DNA of 54,033 nucleotides, from positions 1 to 54,033 of the forward strand of contig DASZMX010000106.1 of the NCBI GenBank assembly GCA_035551475.1. Reading direction: 5' to 3'. Made by a program: the position numbers and the translations under genes. Below are positions 25,790-35,566 of the stretch, one piece after another. The DNA comes from DASZMX01 sp035551475 (GTDB lineage: Bacteria > Verrucomicrobiota > Verrucomicrobiia > Limisphaerales > Palsa-1400). The stretch's first letter is position 1. Each line of letters starts with the position of its first letter. The notes beneath the pieces were generated by a model. It saw nothing but the letters and a program-made list of their open reading frames with translations, ran no database searches and had not been told where the DNA came from.

Positions 25790-26812
25790 ATGACGAATGA
25801 GGAAGTGGTGGTGATCACGGGCGCTTCGGGCGGCGTGGGGCGCGCAACCGCCCGCTATTTTGCCGCGCGCGGAGCCAAAATCGGCCTGCTCGCCCGCGGG
25901 CGCGACCGTTTGGAAGCGGCCCAGCGCGAGGTGGAAGAATTGGGGGGCAAAGCGGTGATCGTGATCGCAGACGTGGCAAAATCCGAGGAGGTGGAAGCCG
26001 CCGCGCAGAGCGTGGAGGACAACTTTGGCCCGATCGACATCTGGGTCAATAATGCGATGGCGTCGGTATTCTCCCGGTTCCTCGACTTGACGCCCGAGGA
26101 GTTTCGCCGCATCACCGAAGTCACGTATTTTGGGGCGGTGCACGGCACGATGGCGGCGCTGCGCCGGATGGCCGCGCGCAATTATGGAACCATTGTGCAA
26201 GTCGGATCGGCGCTCTCCTACCGAAGCATCCCGCTGCAATCCGGTTATTGCGGCGCCAAGCACGCGTTGCGCGGGTTCACCGATTCATTACGCTCGGAGC
26301 TGATCCACGACGGCATTGATGTGCATTTGACGATGGTGCAATTGCCGGCGTTGAACACGCCGCAATTTACCTGGGCCCGCAATCATATGAGCCGGCAGCC
26401 GCAGCCGGTCGGCCCCATTTACCAGCCGGAGGTTGCGGCGGAGGCGATTTATTGGGCGGCGCATCATCGGCGGCGCGAAGTGTGCGTGGGAGTGCCGACG
26501 GTGGCGGCGATTGTCGCCAACAAAATGATGCCCGCCTCGCTCGATCATTATCTGGCGCACACCTCGGTGGAAGGCCAGCTCACGGAGGAGCCTTACGATC
26601 CCGACCAGCCCGACAATCTCTGGCAACCGCCGCCGGGTGATTACGGGGCGCGCGGACATTTCAACGATCATGCGCTGACGTTCAGTCCGCAACTCTGGTT
26701 CACCAAAAACCGGAATTGGCTGGCGCTCGCGGCGGCGGGATTGGCCGGCATCGGCTGCGGGGTGGCCGTGACGCGCAAATTGCACGGCAAAAACGAAAAG
26801 GCGCGCGGTTAA
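25790..26812 (+). CDS. Short-chain dehydrogenase/reductase with C-terminal membrane anchor
   Basis: At 340 residues it has the classical SDR core: TGASGGVGRATARYF nucleotide loop (about 10-24), NNA at WVNNAMASVF, catalytic Ser in GSALSYRS and the YCGAK Tyr-Lys pair. The core ends near residue 250. A tail rich in Pro and Asp then leads to a hydrophobic segment (WLALAAAGLAGIGCGVAV) and a basic end, probably a membrane tail. SDRs with this extension are common but of unknown substrate. The TAA interlocks with the dipeptidase stop on the other strand. Confidence 0.9.
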   Translation: MTNEEVVVITGASGGVGRATARYFAARGAKIGLLARGRDRLEAAQREVEELGGKAVIVIADVAKSEEVEAAAQSVEDNFGPIDIWVNNAMASVFSRFLDLTPEEFRRITEVTYFGAVHGTMAALRRMAARNYGTIVQVGSALSYRSIPLQSGYCGAKHALRGFTDSLRSELIHDGIDVHLTMVQLPALNTPQFTWARNHMSRQPQPVGPIYQPEVAAEAIYWAAHHRRREVCVGVPTVAAIVANKMMPASLDHYLAHTSVEGQLTEEPYDPDQPDNLWQPPPGDYGARGHFNDHALTFSPQLWFTKNRNWLALAAAGLAGIGCGVAVTRKLHGKNEKARG

Positions 26813-28041
26813 GGGCGGGAGGAAAGGCTCGCCGCCGTTTTTTCCGCGGCGCGCAGGACGCGCAGTAAATTCAAGCCGGCGATTTTTTGGATTTCTTCCT
26901 CGCTGTAGCCGCGCTTGAGCAATTCGACCAAGAGAGCGGGATAGCAACTCACGTCGTCAAGGCCGCGCGGGGGATTGCTGAAGCCCTCAAAATCCGAGCC
27001 GATGCCAATGTGATTCACGCCGGCGACCTGGCGGATGTGATCGATGTGGTTGGCCACGTCCGCCAGCGTGGCGGCGCGCGGGTCGGGATGGGTCTGGCGC
27101 CAGGCAAGAAATCCGGCGTGGACGGCAGCTTCGTCGGTCGGATGCAATTTTTCCAGGCGCTCTTTTTCCGCGTCCGACGCCACGGAATCGAGGCGGTCGG
27201 GCTCTTCCAGATATTCCGGGACAAAGGTGACCATGATCACGCCGTCATTGGCGGCGAGAAGTTGGAGAATGTCGTCGGGGACGTCGCGCACGTGGTGGCA
27301 GAGGGCGCGGGCGGAGGAGTGCGAAAAAATCACGGGCGCTTTTGAAACACGCAGCGCAGCGCGCATGGTGTCGTCGGAAACATGCGAAATGTCCACCAGC
27401 ATGCCGAGGCGGTTCATTTCGCGGACGACTTCTTCGCCAAAAGGCGTCAAGCCGTGATGCAGCGGCGGCTCCGTCGCGGCGTCGGCCCACTCGATATTTT
27501 TGGTGTGCGTGAGCGTCATGTAACGCGCGCCGAGCGCATACGTCTGGCGAAGGACGGCGAGGGAATTGCCAATGGAATGGCCTCCTTCCATGCCGATGAG
27601 CGACGCGATTTTGTCCGCGTGATGAATGCGGACGATGTCATCGGCGGTCAGGGCCAGTTCGAGATCGGCGGGATAACGCGCCACGAGGCGATGCACGACG
27701 TCGATTTGTTCGAGCACCGCTTTGACCGCGTCGCCATTGGTCAGGGTCGGGGGAATATAGACCGACCAGAATTGCGCGCCGACATGTCCCAGCCGAAGCC
27801 GCGGGAGATCGGTGTAAAGCGGCGGCGTGAAACGACTGGTGTCGCGCGTGAGATCGATTTGGCTGAGATCATTGGAAAAGCGTTTGCGATATTGCCAGGC
27901 GAGATCGTTGTGGCCGTCAATTAAAGGGACCTCACGCAGAAGGTCATCGACGATTTTGTATTGCGGCGCGTCGGGCATGGGTTGGGCGGAAAGGCTGGCG
28001 GCCAGGAGCGGCGCGGCCAGCCATGACGGCAAGGCGCGCAT
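26809..28041 (-). CDS. Membrane dipeptidase (peptidase family M19)
   Basis: At 410 residues it starts with a signal peptide (MRALPSWLAAPLLAASLSA). Zinc-binding features of renal dipeptidase-type enzymes are present: DGHNDLAW (His-x-Asp), EGGHSIGN (bridging Glu), LVDISHVSDDTM and FSHSSARALCHHVRDVPDD (His ligands), and HIGIGSDFEG. It is predicted to be periplasmic, cleaving dipeptides, probably with a broad range that can include D-amino acids. It starts 2 bp after the acs stop, so it shares the acs transcript. Confidence 0.93.
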   Translation of the reverse strand: MRALPSWLAAPLLAASLSAQPMPDAPQYKIVDDLLREVPLIDGHNDLAWQYRKRFSNDLSQIDLTRDTSRFTPPLYTDLPRLRLGHVGAQFWSVYIPPTLTNGDAVKAVLEQIDVVHRLVARYPADLELALTADDIVRIHHADKIASLIGMEGGHSIGNSLAVLRQTYALGARYMTLTHTKNIEWADAATEPPLHHGLTPFGEEVVREMNRLGMLVDISHVSDDTMRAALRVSKAPVIFSHSSARALCHHVRDVPDDILQLLAANDGVIMVTFVPEYLEEPDRLDSVASDAEKERLEKLHPTDEAAVHAGFLAWRQTHPDPRAATLADVANHIDHIRQVAGVNHIGIGSDFEGFSNPPRGLDDVSCYPALLVELLKRGYSEEEIQKIAGLNLLRVLRAAEKTAASLSSRP

Positions 28042-28043
28042 GC

Positions 28044-30056
28044 CTATTCCTCGGCGGCGGAGAGCTTGGCCAGCACGGAAAAATCCTCCAGCGTGGTGGT
28101 GTCGCCCTTGATGTCGCCGCCCACGGCAATTTGTTTGAGCAGGCGGCGCATAATTTTCCCCGAGCGCGTTTTGGGGAGGAGCTCGGCGAAGCGAATATCG
28201 TCCGGCTTGGCCACGGGTCCGATTTCGCGTCCGACATGCGCGCGCAATTCCTCGCGAATGGCGGGGCTGGCGGCGACGCCGGTTTTGAGTGTCACGAAAG
28301 CGACGAGCGCCTGGCCTTTCAAATCATCAGGGCGCCCGACGACGGCGGCTTCGGCGACCTTGGTGTTGCTGACGAGCGCGCTTTCGACTTCGGCGGTGCC
28401 GATGCGATGGCCCGCGACGTTCAAGACATCGTCGATGCGCCCCACAATCCAAAAATAACCGTCCGCATCCTGGCGGCAGCCGTCGCCGGTGAAATAACTT
28501 CCAGGAACTTCGCTCCAGTAGGTTTCCTTGAAACGCTTGGGGTCGCCCCAGACGCCGCGCAACATGCTTGGCCACGGCTGGCGCACGACGAGTTTGCCGC
28601 CGGAATTTTTCGGCACGGCGCGGCCGTCGGGATCCACCACCTCGGGTTTGATGCCGAAAAACGGGAGGGTGGCGGTGCCCGGCTTGGTGGGCGTGGCGCC
28701 GGGCAAAGGCGTGATCATGATGGCGCCCGTCTCGGTTTGCCACCAAGTGTCAACAATCGGGCAGCGCCCGCCGCCGATGACTTTGTGATACCACATCCAG
28801 GCCTCCGGATTGATCGGCTCGCCGACCGTGCCGAGCAGGCGCAGGGAGCTGAGGTCGTGCTTTTTCGGCCATTGCTCGCCCCATTTCATAAACGCGCGGA
28901 TGGCGGTGGGAGCGGTGTAAAGGACGTTTACGCGGTGCTTTTCCACGATGCGCCAAAAGCGATCCGGCTCGGGATGGTTGGGGGCGCCTTCGTACATCAG
29001 GCTGGTGGCGCCGTTGGCGAGCGGCCCGTACACCACATAACTGTGGCCGGTGACCCAACCCACGTCGGCGGTGCACCAGTAAACGTCCTCCGGCTGCAAA
29101 TCGAAGACGTATTTGGTGGTCATCTTGGCGCCCAGCAAATAACCCGCCGTGGTGTGCAGAATGCCCTTGGGCTTGCCCGTAGAGCCGCTTGTGTAAAGAA
29201 TAAAGAGCGGCGTCTCGCTCTCCAATTTTTCCGCCGGGCAATGGGCGTCCACATATTGCAATTCGCGATGCCACCAGACGTCGCGCCCTTCCTGAATCGC
29301 GATTTCCTGGTGCGTCCGCCGCACGACGATCACTTTCTCAATCGTCTTGGCGAGCAGTTTTCCGTCCGCGTCCTTGAGGGCCAGCGCGTCGTCCACATTT
29401 TTCTTCAGCGGCACCACCGCGCCGCGGCGATAACCGCCATCGGCCGTGATCACGAGCTTGGCCTGGCAATCAAAGATACGATCCGCGACTGATTGCGCGC
29501 TGAACCCGCCGAACACCACCGAATGAATCACCCCGAGACGCGCGCAGGCCAGCATGGCGATGGCCGCTTCCGGAATCATCGGCAAATAAATGATGACGCG
29601 GTCGCCCTTGCGCAGCCCGTGGCGTTTGAGGACGTTCGCAAACAGACACACTTCGCGATGCAATTGGCGGTAGGTGAACGTGCGCTCTTCGCCGGGCAGT
29701 CCGGGGCCGGCCGGTTCGCCTTCCCAAATCAGCGCCGCCTTGTTGGCGGTGGGCGTGTCCAAATGGCGGTCCAGGCAATTGTAACTGACATTTAACTTGC
29801 CGCCCGAAAACCATTTCGCGTTGGGCAATTTCCATTGCAGGACTTTTTTCCACGGCGAAAACCACGCCAATTCCTGTTTGGCCTGGCGCGCCCAGAATTT
29901 CTCCGGCTGCTTGATGGATTCGTTGTAAAGCTTGCGATATTCCGCCATGGATTTGATATGCGCGCGGCGCGCGAACGCGGGCGGCGGCGGGAAAACGCGT
30001 TTCTCGACGAGCATCGAAGAAATATTGACGGCGGCGGTCGATTTGACTTTGTCCAT
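28044..30056 (-). CDS. acs: Acetyl-CoA synthetase
   Basis: At 670 residues it has normal length. It activates acetate to acetyl-CoA via acetyl-AMP. The ANL-superfamily P-loop YTSGSTGKPKG, the substrate-binding DTWWQTETG, and FTGDGCRQDADGYFWIVGRIDDVLNVAGHR are intact. The C-terminal PKTRSGKIMRR carries the Lys that Gcn5-type acetyltransferases acetylate to switch the enzyme off. ATG 30056 is divergent from the PAS kinase gene over 186 bp. Confidence 0.96.
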   Translation of the reverse strand: MDKVKSTAAVNISSMLVEKRVFPPPPAFARRAHIKSMAEYRKLYNESIKQPEKFWARQAKQELAWFSPWKKVLQWKLPNAKWFSGGKLNVSYNCLDRHLDTPTANKAALIWEGEPAGPGLPGEERTFTYRQLHREVCLFANVLKRHGLRKGDRVIIYLPMIPEAAIAMLACARLGVIHSVVFGGFSAQSVADRIFDCQAKLVITADGGYRRGAVVPLKKNVDDALALKDADGKLLAKTIEKVIVVRRTHQEIAIQEGRDVWWHRELQYVDAHCPAEKLESETPLFILYTSGSTGKPKGILHTTAGYLLGAKMTTKYVFDLQPEDVYWCTADVGWVTGHSYVVYGPLANGATSLMYEGAPNHPEPDRFWRIVEKHRVNVLYTAPTAIRAFMKWGEQWPKKHDLSSLRLLGTVGEPINPEAWMWYHKVIGGGRCPIVDTWWQTETGAIMITPLPGATPTKPGTATLPFFGIKPEVVDPDGRAVPKNSGGKLVVRQPWPSMLRGVWGDPKRFKETYWSEVPGSYFTGDGCRQDADGYFWIVGRIDDVLNVAGHRIGTAEVESALVSNTKVAEAAVVGRPDDLKGQALVAFVTLKTGVAASPAIREELRAHVGREIGPVAKPDDIRFAELLPKTRSGKIMRRLLKQIAVGGDIKGDTTTLEDFSVLAKLSAAEE

Positions 30057-30189
30057 AAAAGCGGTTGAGAGCAGGCGCGAGATTAAGAGGTTTGCCCACG
30101 ATTAACAAGCGCAACGGCGTGGTGCCGCCATTCGCACTTTTGCCGTTCCGCGAAACGTGTGTTAGGTTTCTGCCGAGCTTATCCGGTTT

Positions 30190-30209
30190 GACGACAGCGG
30201 GTTGTCGTC
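30190..30209. other. Inverted repeat between acs and the PAS kinase gene
   Basis: The arms gacgaca (30190-30196) and tgtcgtc (30203-30209) with a 6-nt loop lie 34 bp before the kinase start. This 186-bp divergent gap should hold promoters in both directions, and the repeat could be an operator or an mRNA hairpin in the kinase leader. I find no other clear signal. Confidence 0.35.
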
Positions 30210-30242
30210 GCGCCCAACAACAGACCGAGAAGGCGCAAATTT

Positions 30243-31814
30243 ATGGCGTCAGTGAGGAGCATGAAGCGGCCGGCGGCGGAGGTGGGATCCCTGGCGGGGC
30301 GCAATGATGAGCGGTTCGAGGTGATTTTGGCGAGCATCGCGGATTCGGTGATCGCCACGGACCAGGACGGGCGCGTGGCGTTTATGAACGCGACGGCGGA
30401 GCGCTTGACTGGATGGCCGCAAGCGGAGGCGTTGGGACTGCCCTTGGAGGTTCCCTTTCAGATTATTAATGAAACCACGCGGCGGCCTTTGGAGAATCCG
30501 GTCGCGCGCGTTTTGCGTCATGGCAAAGCCGTGGGCCTGGCCAACCACAGCCTGCTGGTGGCGCGCGATGGCACGGAAGTGCCCATCGAAGAGCGCAGTT
30601 CGCCCATGCGACGGCCCGATGGCGTCATCACCGGCGTGGCCCTGGTCTTTCGGGATGTCACGGAGCGGCGCCGCGCGGACATCGCAGCCCGGCGGTTGGC
30701 GGCGATTGTGGAAAACAGCGACGACGCCATTGTCAGCAAAGATCTGACCGGGAAAATCATCAGCTGGAATTTGGCGGCGCAACGCATTTTTGGCTATACG
30801 CCGGAGGAAATTATCGGGCAATCGATCATGACCATCATTCCTTTCCATCTGCAGGACCAGGAGCGCGAAATTTTGCAGCAACTGCGTCAGGGCTTGATGA
30901 TCGATCATTTTGAAACGCAGCGTTTGACCAAGGACGGACGGGAAATCGCCGTCTCATTGACCATCTCGCCGATCAAGGATCACGAAGGCCGAATCGTCGG
31001 CGCATCCAAGATTGCGCGGGACATCACGGAGCGAAAGCGCGCGGAGGCAGCGCTGGCGGTCGCGCAGCGCGATTTGCAGGAGCGCGCCGCCACGTTGGAG
31101 CAAACGGTCGCTGATCGCACGCTGGCGCTGCGTCAAACGGTGTCGGAGCTGGAGGCATTTTCCTACAGTCTTTCGCATGACATGAGGGCGCCGTTGCGCG
31201 CGATCCAAAGCTACACGCAAGTGGTGTTGGAGGATTGCAAAGATCAATTGAGCCCGAAATGCGCGACGTATTTGCACAAAGCCGTGGCCTCGGCCGAACG
31301 CCTCGACCGGCTGATTCTCGATTTGCTGGCCTTCACCCGTTTGTCCCGCGAAGAAGTGGCCCTGCAACCTTTGGACATCGAAAAGTTGCTGCGCGACATC
31401 ATTCATGAGCGCCCGGAATTTCAATTGCCCAACGCGGAGATCAGCGTTGAAGGCCCTTTCCCGCCGGTTCTGGGGCACGAAGCGTCGCTCACGCAGTGCG
31501 TCACCAATTTGCTGGATAACGCCGTGAAGTATGTGGCGCGCGGAGTGCGTCCGCACATTCGCATTTCCAGCGAGGCGAATGCGGAAGGCGTGCGGGTGTG
31601 TTTTGAAGATAATGGCATTGGCATTGACCCCGCCGGGCAGCGCCGCCTTTTTCAGATGTTTCAAAGGGTGCAGGGCGATGAATACGAAGGCACAGGCATC
31701 GGCCTGGCCATCGTGCGCAAAGCCGTGGAACGCATGCATGGGCAGGTGGGCGTGGCCTCCGAGCCTGGTCAAGGCAGCCGATTCTGGCTGCAACTGCCGG
31801 GGGCCGGGCGATGA
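30243..31814 (+). CDS. Two-PAS histidine kinase
   Basis: At 523 residues it has no membrane segment, so it is a cytosolic sensor. PAS1 spans about 25-140 (ATDQDGRVAFMNATAERLTG) and PAS2 about 150-270 (SKDLTGKIISWNLAAQRIFG), each ending in an RDxTER boundary. A coiled coil leads to HisKA with SLSHDMRAPLRAI (phospho-His about 312) and HATPase_c with NLLDNAVKY, FEDNGIGID and GTGIGLAIVRK. The signal is unknown. The stop overlaps the response regulator by 4 bp, so the two form a pair. ATG 30261 is a possible alternative start. Confidence 0.94.
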   Translation: MASVRSMKRPAAEVGSLAGRNDERFEVILASIADSVIATDQDGRVAFMNATAERLTGWPQAEALGLPLEVPFQIINETTRRPLENPVARVLRHGKAVGLANHSLLVARDGTEVPIEERSSPMRRPDGVITGVALVFRDVTERRRADIAARRLAAIVENSDDAIVSKDLTGKIISWNLAAQRIFGYTPEEIIGQSIMTIIPFHLQDQEREILQQLRQGLMIDHFETQRLTKDGREIAVSLTISPIKDHEGRIVGASKIARDITERKRAEAALAVAQRDLQERAATLEQTVADRTLALRQTVSELEAFSYSLSHDMRAPLRAIQSYTQVVLEDCKDQLSPKCATYLHKAVASAERLDRLILDLLAFTRLSREEVALQPLDIEKLLRDIIHERPEFQLPNAEISVEGPFPPVLGHEASLTQCVTNLLDNAVKYVARGVRPHIRISSEANAEGVRVCFEDNGIGIDPAGQRRLFQMFQRVQGDEYEGTGIGLAIVRKAVERMHGQVGVASEPGQGSRFWLQLPGAGR

Positions 31815-32320
31815 GCTTGTTGCGTCAAGTATTGCTGGCGGAGGACGACGAAAATGACGTGTGGTTTATGCAACGCGCTTTTGAGGCGGCGGGCATCGAC
31901 AACCCCTTGCAAGTTGCGGAGGACGGCGAGCAGGCCATCGCGTATCTCGACGGGCAGGGGAAGTTTTCGGATCGAGCGCAATTTCCTCTGCCTTTGCTGA
32001 TGATTCTCGATCTGAAAATGCCGCGCAAAACAGGACTCGACGTTCTGACATGGCTGCGCGGGCAGGAGATATTGAATTGCCTGCCGGTGATTGTCTTTTC
32101 CTCCTCGGCGCATCCGAACGACGTCGAGCTTTCCTATCGGCTCGGGGCGAACGCATTTGTCGTCAAGCCTTCCAGCACCACGCGGCGCAATGATTTTGCG
32201 CGCATGCTGAAAGGGTTTTGGCTGGATTTCAACCTGCCGCCGCTGGTCTGTCTGGAGGGCCTGGAGTCAGCGCGGAAAATCCGCTGGGACGCGCTGCCCG
32301 CCCCGTTGGGCTGCCGATAA
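31811..32320 (+). CDS. Rcp1-like single-domain response regulator
   Basis: At 169 residues it is a receiver domain only. The acidic pocket EDD (11-13), phospho-acceptor Asp67 in ILDLKMPRKTG, VFSSSAHPND and Lys in VVKPSS are all present. The long loop before the Asp strand and the lack of an output domain fit the Rcp1/CheY-like class, which signals by protein contacts. It is translationally coupled to the PAS kinase. Confidence 0.95.
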   Translation: MSLLRQVLLAEDDENDVWFMQRAFEAAGIDNPLQVAEDGEQAIAYLDGQGKFSDRAQFPLPLLMILDLKMPRKTGLDVLTWLRGQEILNCLPVIVFSSSAHPNDVELSYRLGANAFVVKPSSTTRRNDFARMLKGFWLDFNLPPLVCLEGLESARKIRWDALPAPLGCR

Positions 32321-32372
32321 TTCGCGGTTTTTTTGCTCGTTCTGCCCGGCGCGCGCCGCCACTATCGGCGAT

Positions 32373-33002
32373 ATGGCTGCGGAAGAACGAGTGCTTTGCT
32401 TTGCACGTAAAATCCTGGACGACTTGGGCGCTTTTCAGGGCATAAGCCTGGACGTGGGCAAATATTTGCCCGCGGTTACGTCAAACGCACAGTTGACCTA
32501 CCGCAACCGCAGCGAAGCCGAGCAGGACCTGCGCTACAAGCAGCTCATTCCGTACGTCCTGCTCCTGTGCCGCGGCAAAATTCTCCGCTATCAACGCGGC
32601 AAAAAAGGCGGGGAAACGCGTTTGCACGGCCTTTATTCCGTCGGCATCGGCGGGCACATTTCCGAAGAGGACAACGGGCTGTTTGCCAGTGAGCGCGGCG
32701 GATACCAGGAAGGCATGCAGCGCGAATTAAGGGAGGAAGTGGGCCTCGACGCCGCCGGCGGGACGCCCGTGGCGCTGATCAATGACGACAGCACGGAGGT
32801 GGGGCGGGTGCATTTTGGTGTCGTGCATATTTTGCCATTGCCCGATGAGCAGGTGGCCACGCGCCGCAGCGGCATCTCGAGCCCGGAGTTTATTCCCATC
32901 GCGGAGGCGCTCAAGGAGCCGGAAGGCTATGAATCGTGGTCGCGCTTTTGCCTGGAGAACCTGGAAACACTGCTGGCCCGGGCGGGCGGGAAGGGCGTTT
33001 GA
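32373..33002 (+). CDS. Nudix-family hydrolase, predicted phosphoesterase type
   Basis: At 209 residues the Nudix box reads GGYQEGMQRELREEVGL, with the REL-EE core that binds metal. It follows GGHISEEDNG, typical of the predicted-phosphoesterase subgroup of MutT-like proteins. LRYKQLIPYVLLLCRGKILRYQRG matches the N-terminal strand region of that subgroup. The substrate is unknown. It starts 52 bp after the response regulator, so co-transcription is possible but not certain. Confidence 0.88.
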   Translation: MAAEERVLCFARKILDDLGAFQGISLDVGKYLPAVTSNAQLTYRNRSEAEQDLRYKQLIPYVLLLCRGKILRYQRGKKGGETRLHGLYSVGIGGHISEEDNGLFASERGGYQEGMQRELREEVGLDAAGGTPVALINDDSTEVGRVHFGVVHILPLPDEQVATRRSGISSPEFIPIAEALKEPEGYESWSRFCLENLETLLARAGGKGV

Positions 33003-33086
33003 GCCGCCGGACGGGGGCTGCTACAAAACGGCTTTCATTTTATAAGTGACCGCGCGCGGGGCGTTTGGTAGAAGGTTAATTGTCAA

Positions 33087-33692
33087 ATGCACGTAACGCT
33101 GTCTATGCCGGGACTCATGGAATCCGAGCCGCTGGAATTCTATGTGTATCTGGGCTGCCTGGGCGTGGGGCTGTTGTTCACTCTGGTGAGCGCTTTTTTT
33201 GGCCACCTTTTCGGCGGCCACGCGGGCCACATGGATGTCGGCGCGGGCGGGCACGCGGACGCCGGCGGCGATCACAGCGGGGTGCCCGGCATTTCGGCTT
33301 TCAGCCCCACCACGATCTCGGCGTTCATCACGGCTTTTGGCGGGTTCGGGCTGGTCCTGACCCGCATTGGCGCCACCCGCAGCGTTTGGATCAACGCCCC
33401 GCTCGCGGTTCTCGGCGGCTTGATTGTGGCGGCGGGAACCTTGTGGATTTTCGGAGCGCTTTTTCATCACACGCAAAGTTCCAGCGAAGGCAATAACGCC
33501 ATTTTGGTCGGGCGCACTGCCACTGTGATTTCGCCGATTCCGAAATCCGGGGTGGGAGAAATCGCTTACGTGCAGCGGGGCAGCCGTTACACGGCGCCCG
33601 CGCGCGAACAGGATGGCAAAGCCATCGGCAGCGGCCAGACGGTCAAGATCACGCGCATTGCCGAATCACAATTTTACGTCATCGCGGTTTAA
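33087..33692 (+). CDS. NfeD/YuaF-like membrane protein
   Basis: At 201 residues it has a membrane segment near 20-40 (YVYLGCLGVGLLFTLVSAFF), a His/Gly-rich loop (HLFGGHAGHMDVGAGGHAD), two more hydrophobic segments, and a C-terminal OB-fold-like domain (ILVGRTATVISPIPKSGVGE) as in NfeD. NfeD/YuaF proteins pair with flotillins in membrane microdomains, and a flotillin gene follows after 45 bp. The His-rich loop is unusual and might bind metal. The start could be ATG 33087 or ATG 33117. Confidence 0.85.
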   Translation: MHVTLSMPGLMESEPLEFYVYLGCLGVGLLFTLVSAFFGHLFGGHAGHMDVGAGGHADAGGDHSGVPGISAFSPTTISAFITAFGGFGLVLTRIGATRSVWINAPLAVLGGLIVAAGTLWIFGALFHHTQSSSEGNNAILVGRTATVISPIPKSGVGEIAYVQRGSRYTAPAREQDGKAIGSGQTVKITRIAESQFYVIAV

Positions 33693-33737
33693 GGCCGGAG
33701 CGGAGTTCAACCAGCCGCCCGGCAAAAAGTCAATACT

Positions 33738-35288
33738 ATGAATACACATCTCCTCGCTGATTTGTCCACCCTCAATAATCACCTCACCCCGATGGCAATG
33801 CTCATCGTGGCGGTCGTCGGCATTGTCCTGGTGGTTTTCATTTATATGGCGCTGTGGGCCAGCCGCTACACCAAGGTCGGCCCCAACCAGGTCCTGATTA
33901 TTTCGGGCATCAAGCGCAATTACGTGGAGGCCGACGGCTCCGGCATCACGCGCGGCTTCCGCATTGTCAAAGGCGGCGGAGCTTTCGTCCTGCCGCTCTT
34001 TGAAAAAGTCGATGTGCTGTCGCTGGAATTGCTCACCATCGATGTGCAAACCCCGGAAGTTTACACCAGCAAAGGCGTGCCGGTGAAAGTTGATGGCGTC
34101 GCGCAAATCAAGATTCGCGGCGATGACGTTTCCATTGCCACGGCGTCCGAGCAGGTCCTGAGCAAATCGATTGATGACATCAAGAGCGTCGCCACGCAGA
34201 CGCTCGAAGGGCATTTGCGCGCCATTCTCGGCACCATGACGGTGGAGGATATTTATCAGAACCGCGATGCGTTCGCCTCCAAGGTGCAGGAAGTCGCGGC
34301 GGGCGACATGGCGAACATGGGCATGGGCATCGTGAGCTTTACGATCCGCGATATTCGCGACGGGCAGGGGTATCTCGATGCGTTGGGCAAACCGCGCATT
34401 GCGCAGGTCAAACGCGACGCGGTGATCGCCCAGGCCGAGGCGGATCGCGACGCCATGATTCGCTCCGCGCAAGCGACGCAGGCCGGGCAGGAGGCGAAAT
34501 TTGCGGCGGACACAAAAATTGCGGAGTCGCAGCGCGATTATCAGATGAGCGTGGCGGCGTACCAGGCGTCCGTGAATTTGAAAAAAGCGGAGGCCGACCT
34601 GGCGTATGATTTGCAGAAATTCAAGACCGGCCAATTGGTCAAAGCCGAAGAAGTGCAGGTCAGCATCGTGGAGAAACAAAAGCAGATCGAATTGCAACAG
34701 CAGGAAATTTTGCGCAAGCAACGCGAGCTGGAAGCCAACGTGCAAAAACCCGCCGACGCCGAGCGTTATCGTGTGGAAACGCTGGCGACAGCCACGAAAT
34801 ACCAGTTGGAAACAGAGGCCGAAGGCGCCGCGGCGGCCGCCAAAGCGAAGGGATTTGCGCAGGCGGATGTCGCCAAAGCCAGCGGTCTGGCGGAAGCGGA
34901 AGCGAACAAGGCGCGCGGCTTGGCCGAGGCGGCGATCATCGAGGCCCAAGGCGCCGCCACCGCCGATGCGATGAAGCTGAAAGCCGAATCGTTCAAGCTC
35001 TACAACGAAGCCGCCGTCATCGAAATGATCGTGCGGATTCTGCCGGAAGTGGCGGGCAAAGTCAGCGAGCCGTTGTCCAAGACGGAGAAGATCGTGATTA
35101 TCAACAGCGGCAACGGTCCCGGCGGCGGCGCCAGCAAAATGACCGGCGACGTCACCCAAATCATCAGCCAGCTGCCGCCTGTGATTGAGAGTTTGACCGG
35201 GATAAAGTTCGAGAAATTGCTCGAGCAAGTGCCGGCGTTGAAAAACGCCATGGGGAAAAATGACGCCAACGAAGCCGAGAAAAAGTAA
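33738..35288 (+). CDS. Flotillin-like protein
   Basis: At 516 residues it has an N-terminal membrane segment (MLIVAVVGIVLVVFIYMALW), a SPFH domain (GGAFVLPLFEKVDVLSLELLTIDV, VYTSKGVPVKVDGVAQIKI) and a long coiled coil of Glu/Ala-rich repeats (about 235-430), the flotillin domain. C-terminal residues include QIISQLPPVIESLTGIKFEKLLEQVP. Flotillins scaffold functional membrane microdomains. With the NfeD-like gene it forms the classic nfeD-floT pair. Confidence 0.95.
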   Translation: MNTHLLADLSTLNNHLTPMAMLIVAVVGIVLVVFIYMALWASRYTKVGPNQVLIISGIKRNYVEADGSGITRGFRIVKGGGAFVLPLFEKVDVLSLELLTIDVQTPEVYTSKGVPVKVDGVAQIKIRGDDVSIATASEQVLSKSIDDIKSVATQTLEGHLRAILGTMTVEDIYQNRDAFASKVQEVAAGDMANMGMGIVSFTIRDIRDGQGYLDALGKPRIAQVKRDAVIAQAEADRDAMIRSAQATQAGQEAKFAADTKIAESQRDYQMSVAAYQASVNLKKAEADLAYDLQKFKTGQLVKAEEVQVSIVEKQKQIELQQQEILRKQRELEANVQKPADAERYRVETLATATKYQLETEAEGAAAAAKAKGFAQADVAKASGLAEAEANKARGLAEAAIIEAQGAATADAMKLKAESFKLYNEAAVIEMIVRILPEVAGKVSEPLSKTEKIVIINSGNGPGGGASKMTGDVTQIISQLPPVIESLTGIKFEKLLEQVPALKNAMGKNDANEAEKK

Positions 35289-35332
35289 ATTGCGGCGCAT
35301 CAGCCGGTGAAATATATTAGACGACGAAGCTA

Positions 35333-35566
35333 ATGAGCATTGCCGAAGCCGTCATCGAGAAGCTAAGTGTTCTGCCTGTCGAAAAGCAGGCGGAGGTGCT
35401 GCGGTTTGTCGAGACCGTCTCGCTTGAGGCGATGAAATCTCCGCCGGATGCTGATCCTTACGAGTGGTTGACGGTTGCCTCCAATTTGAATTTGGACGGC
35501 CCTGCCGATTGGTCGGAGAAATTTGAGGAGTATCTGCACGGAGGCGGCATTGGACCTGGACAGTGA
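35333..35566 (+). CDS. Predicted antitoxin of a VapBC-type module (DUF2281-like)
   Basis: At 77 residues it begins MSIAEAVIEKLSVLPVEKQAEVLRFVE, the short helical pattern (xxLPxxKQxEVLxFVE) of DUF2281-like antitoxins. Its 3' end overlaps the PIN-domain toxin by 17 bp. The acidic C-terminus (DADPYEW, DWSEKFEEYL) would bind the toxin. Antitoxin function is inferred from the arrangement. Confidence 0.8.
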   Translation: MSIAEAVIEKLSVLPVEKQAEVLRFVETVSLEAMKSPPDADPYEWLTVASNLNLDGPADWSEKFEEYLHGGGIGPGQ

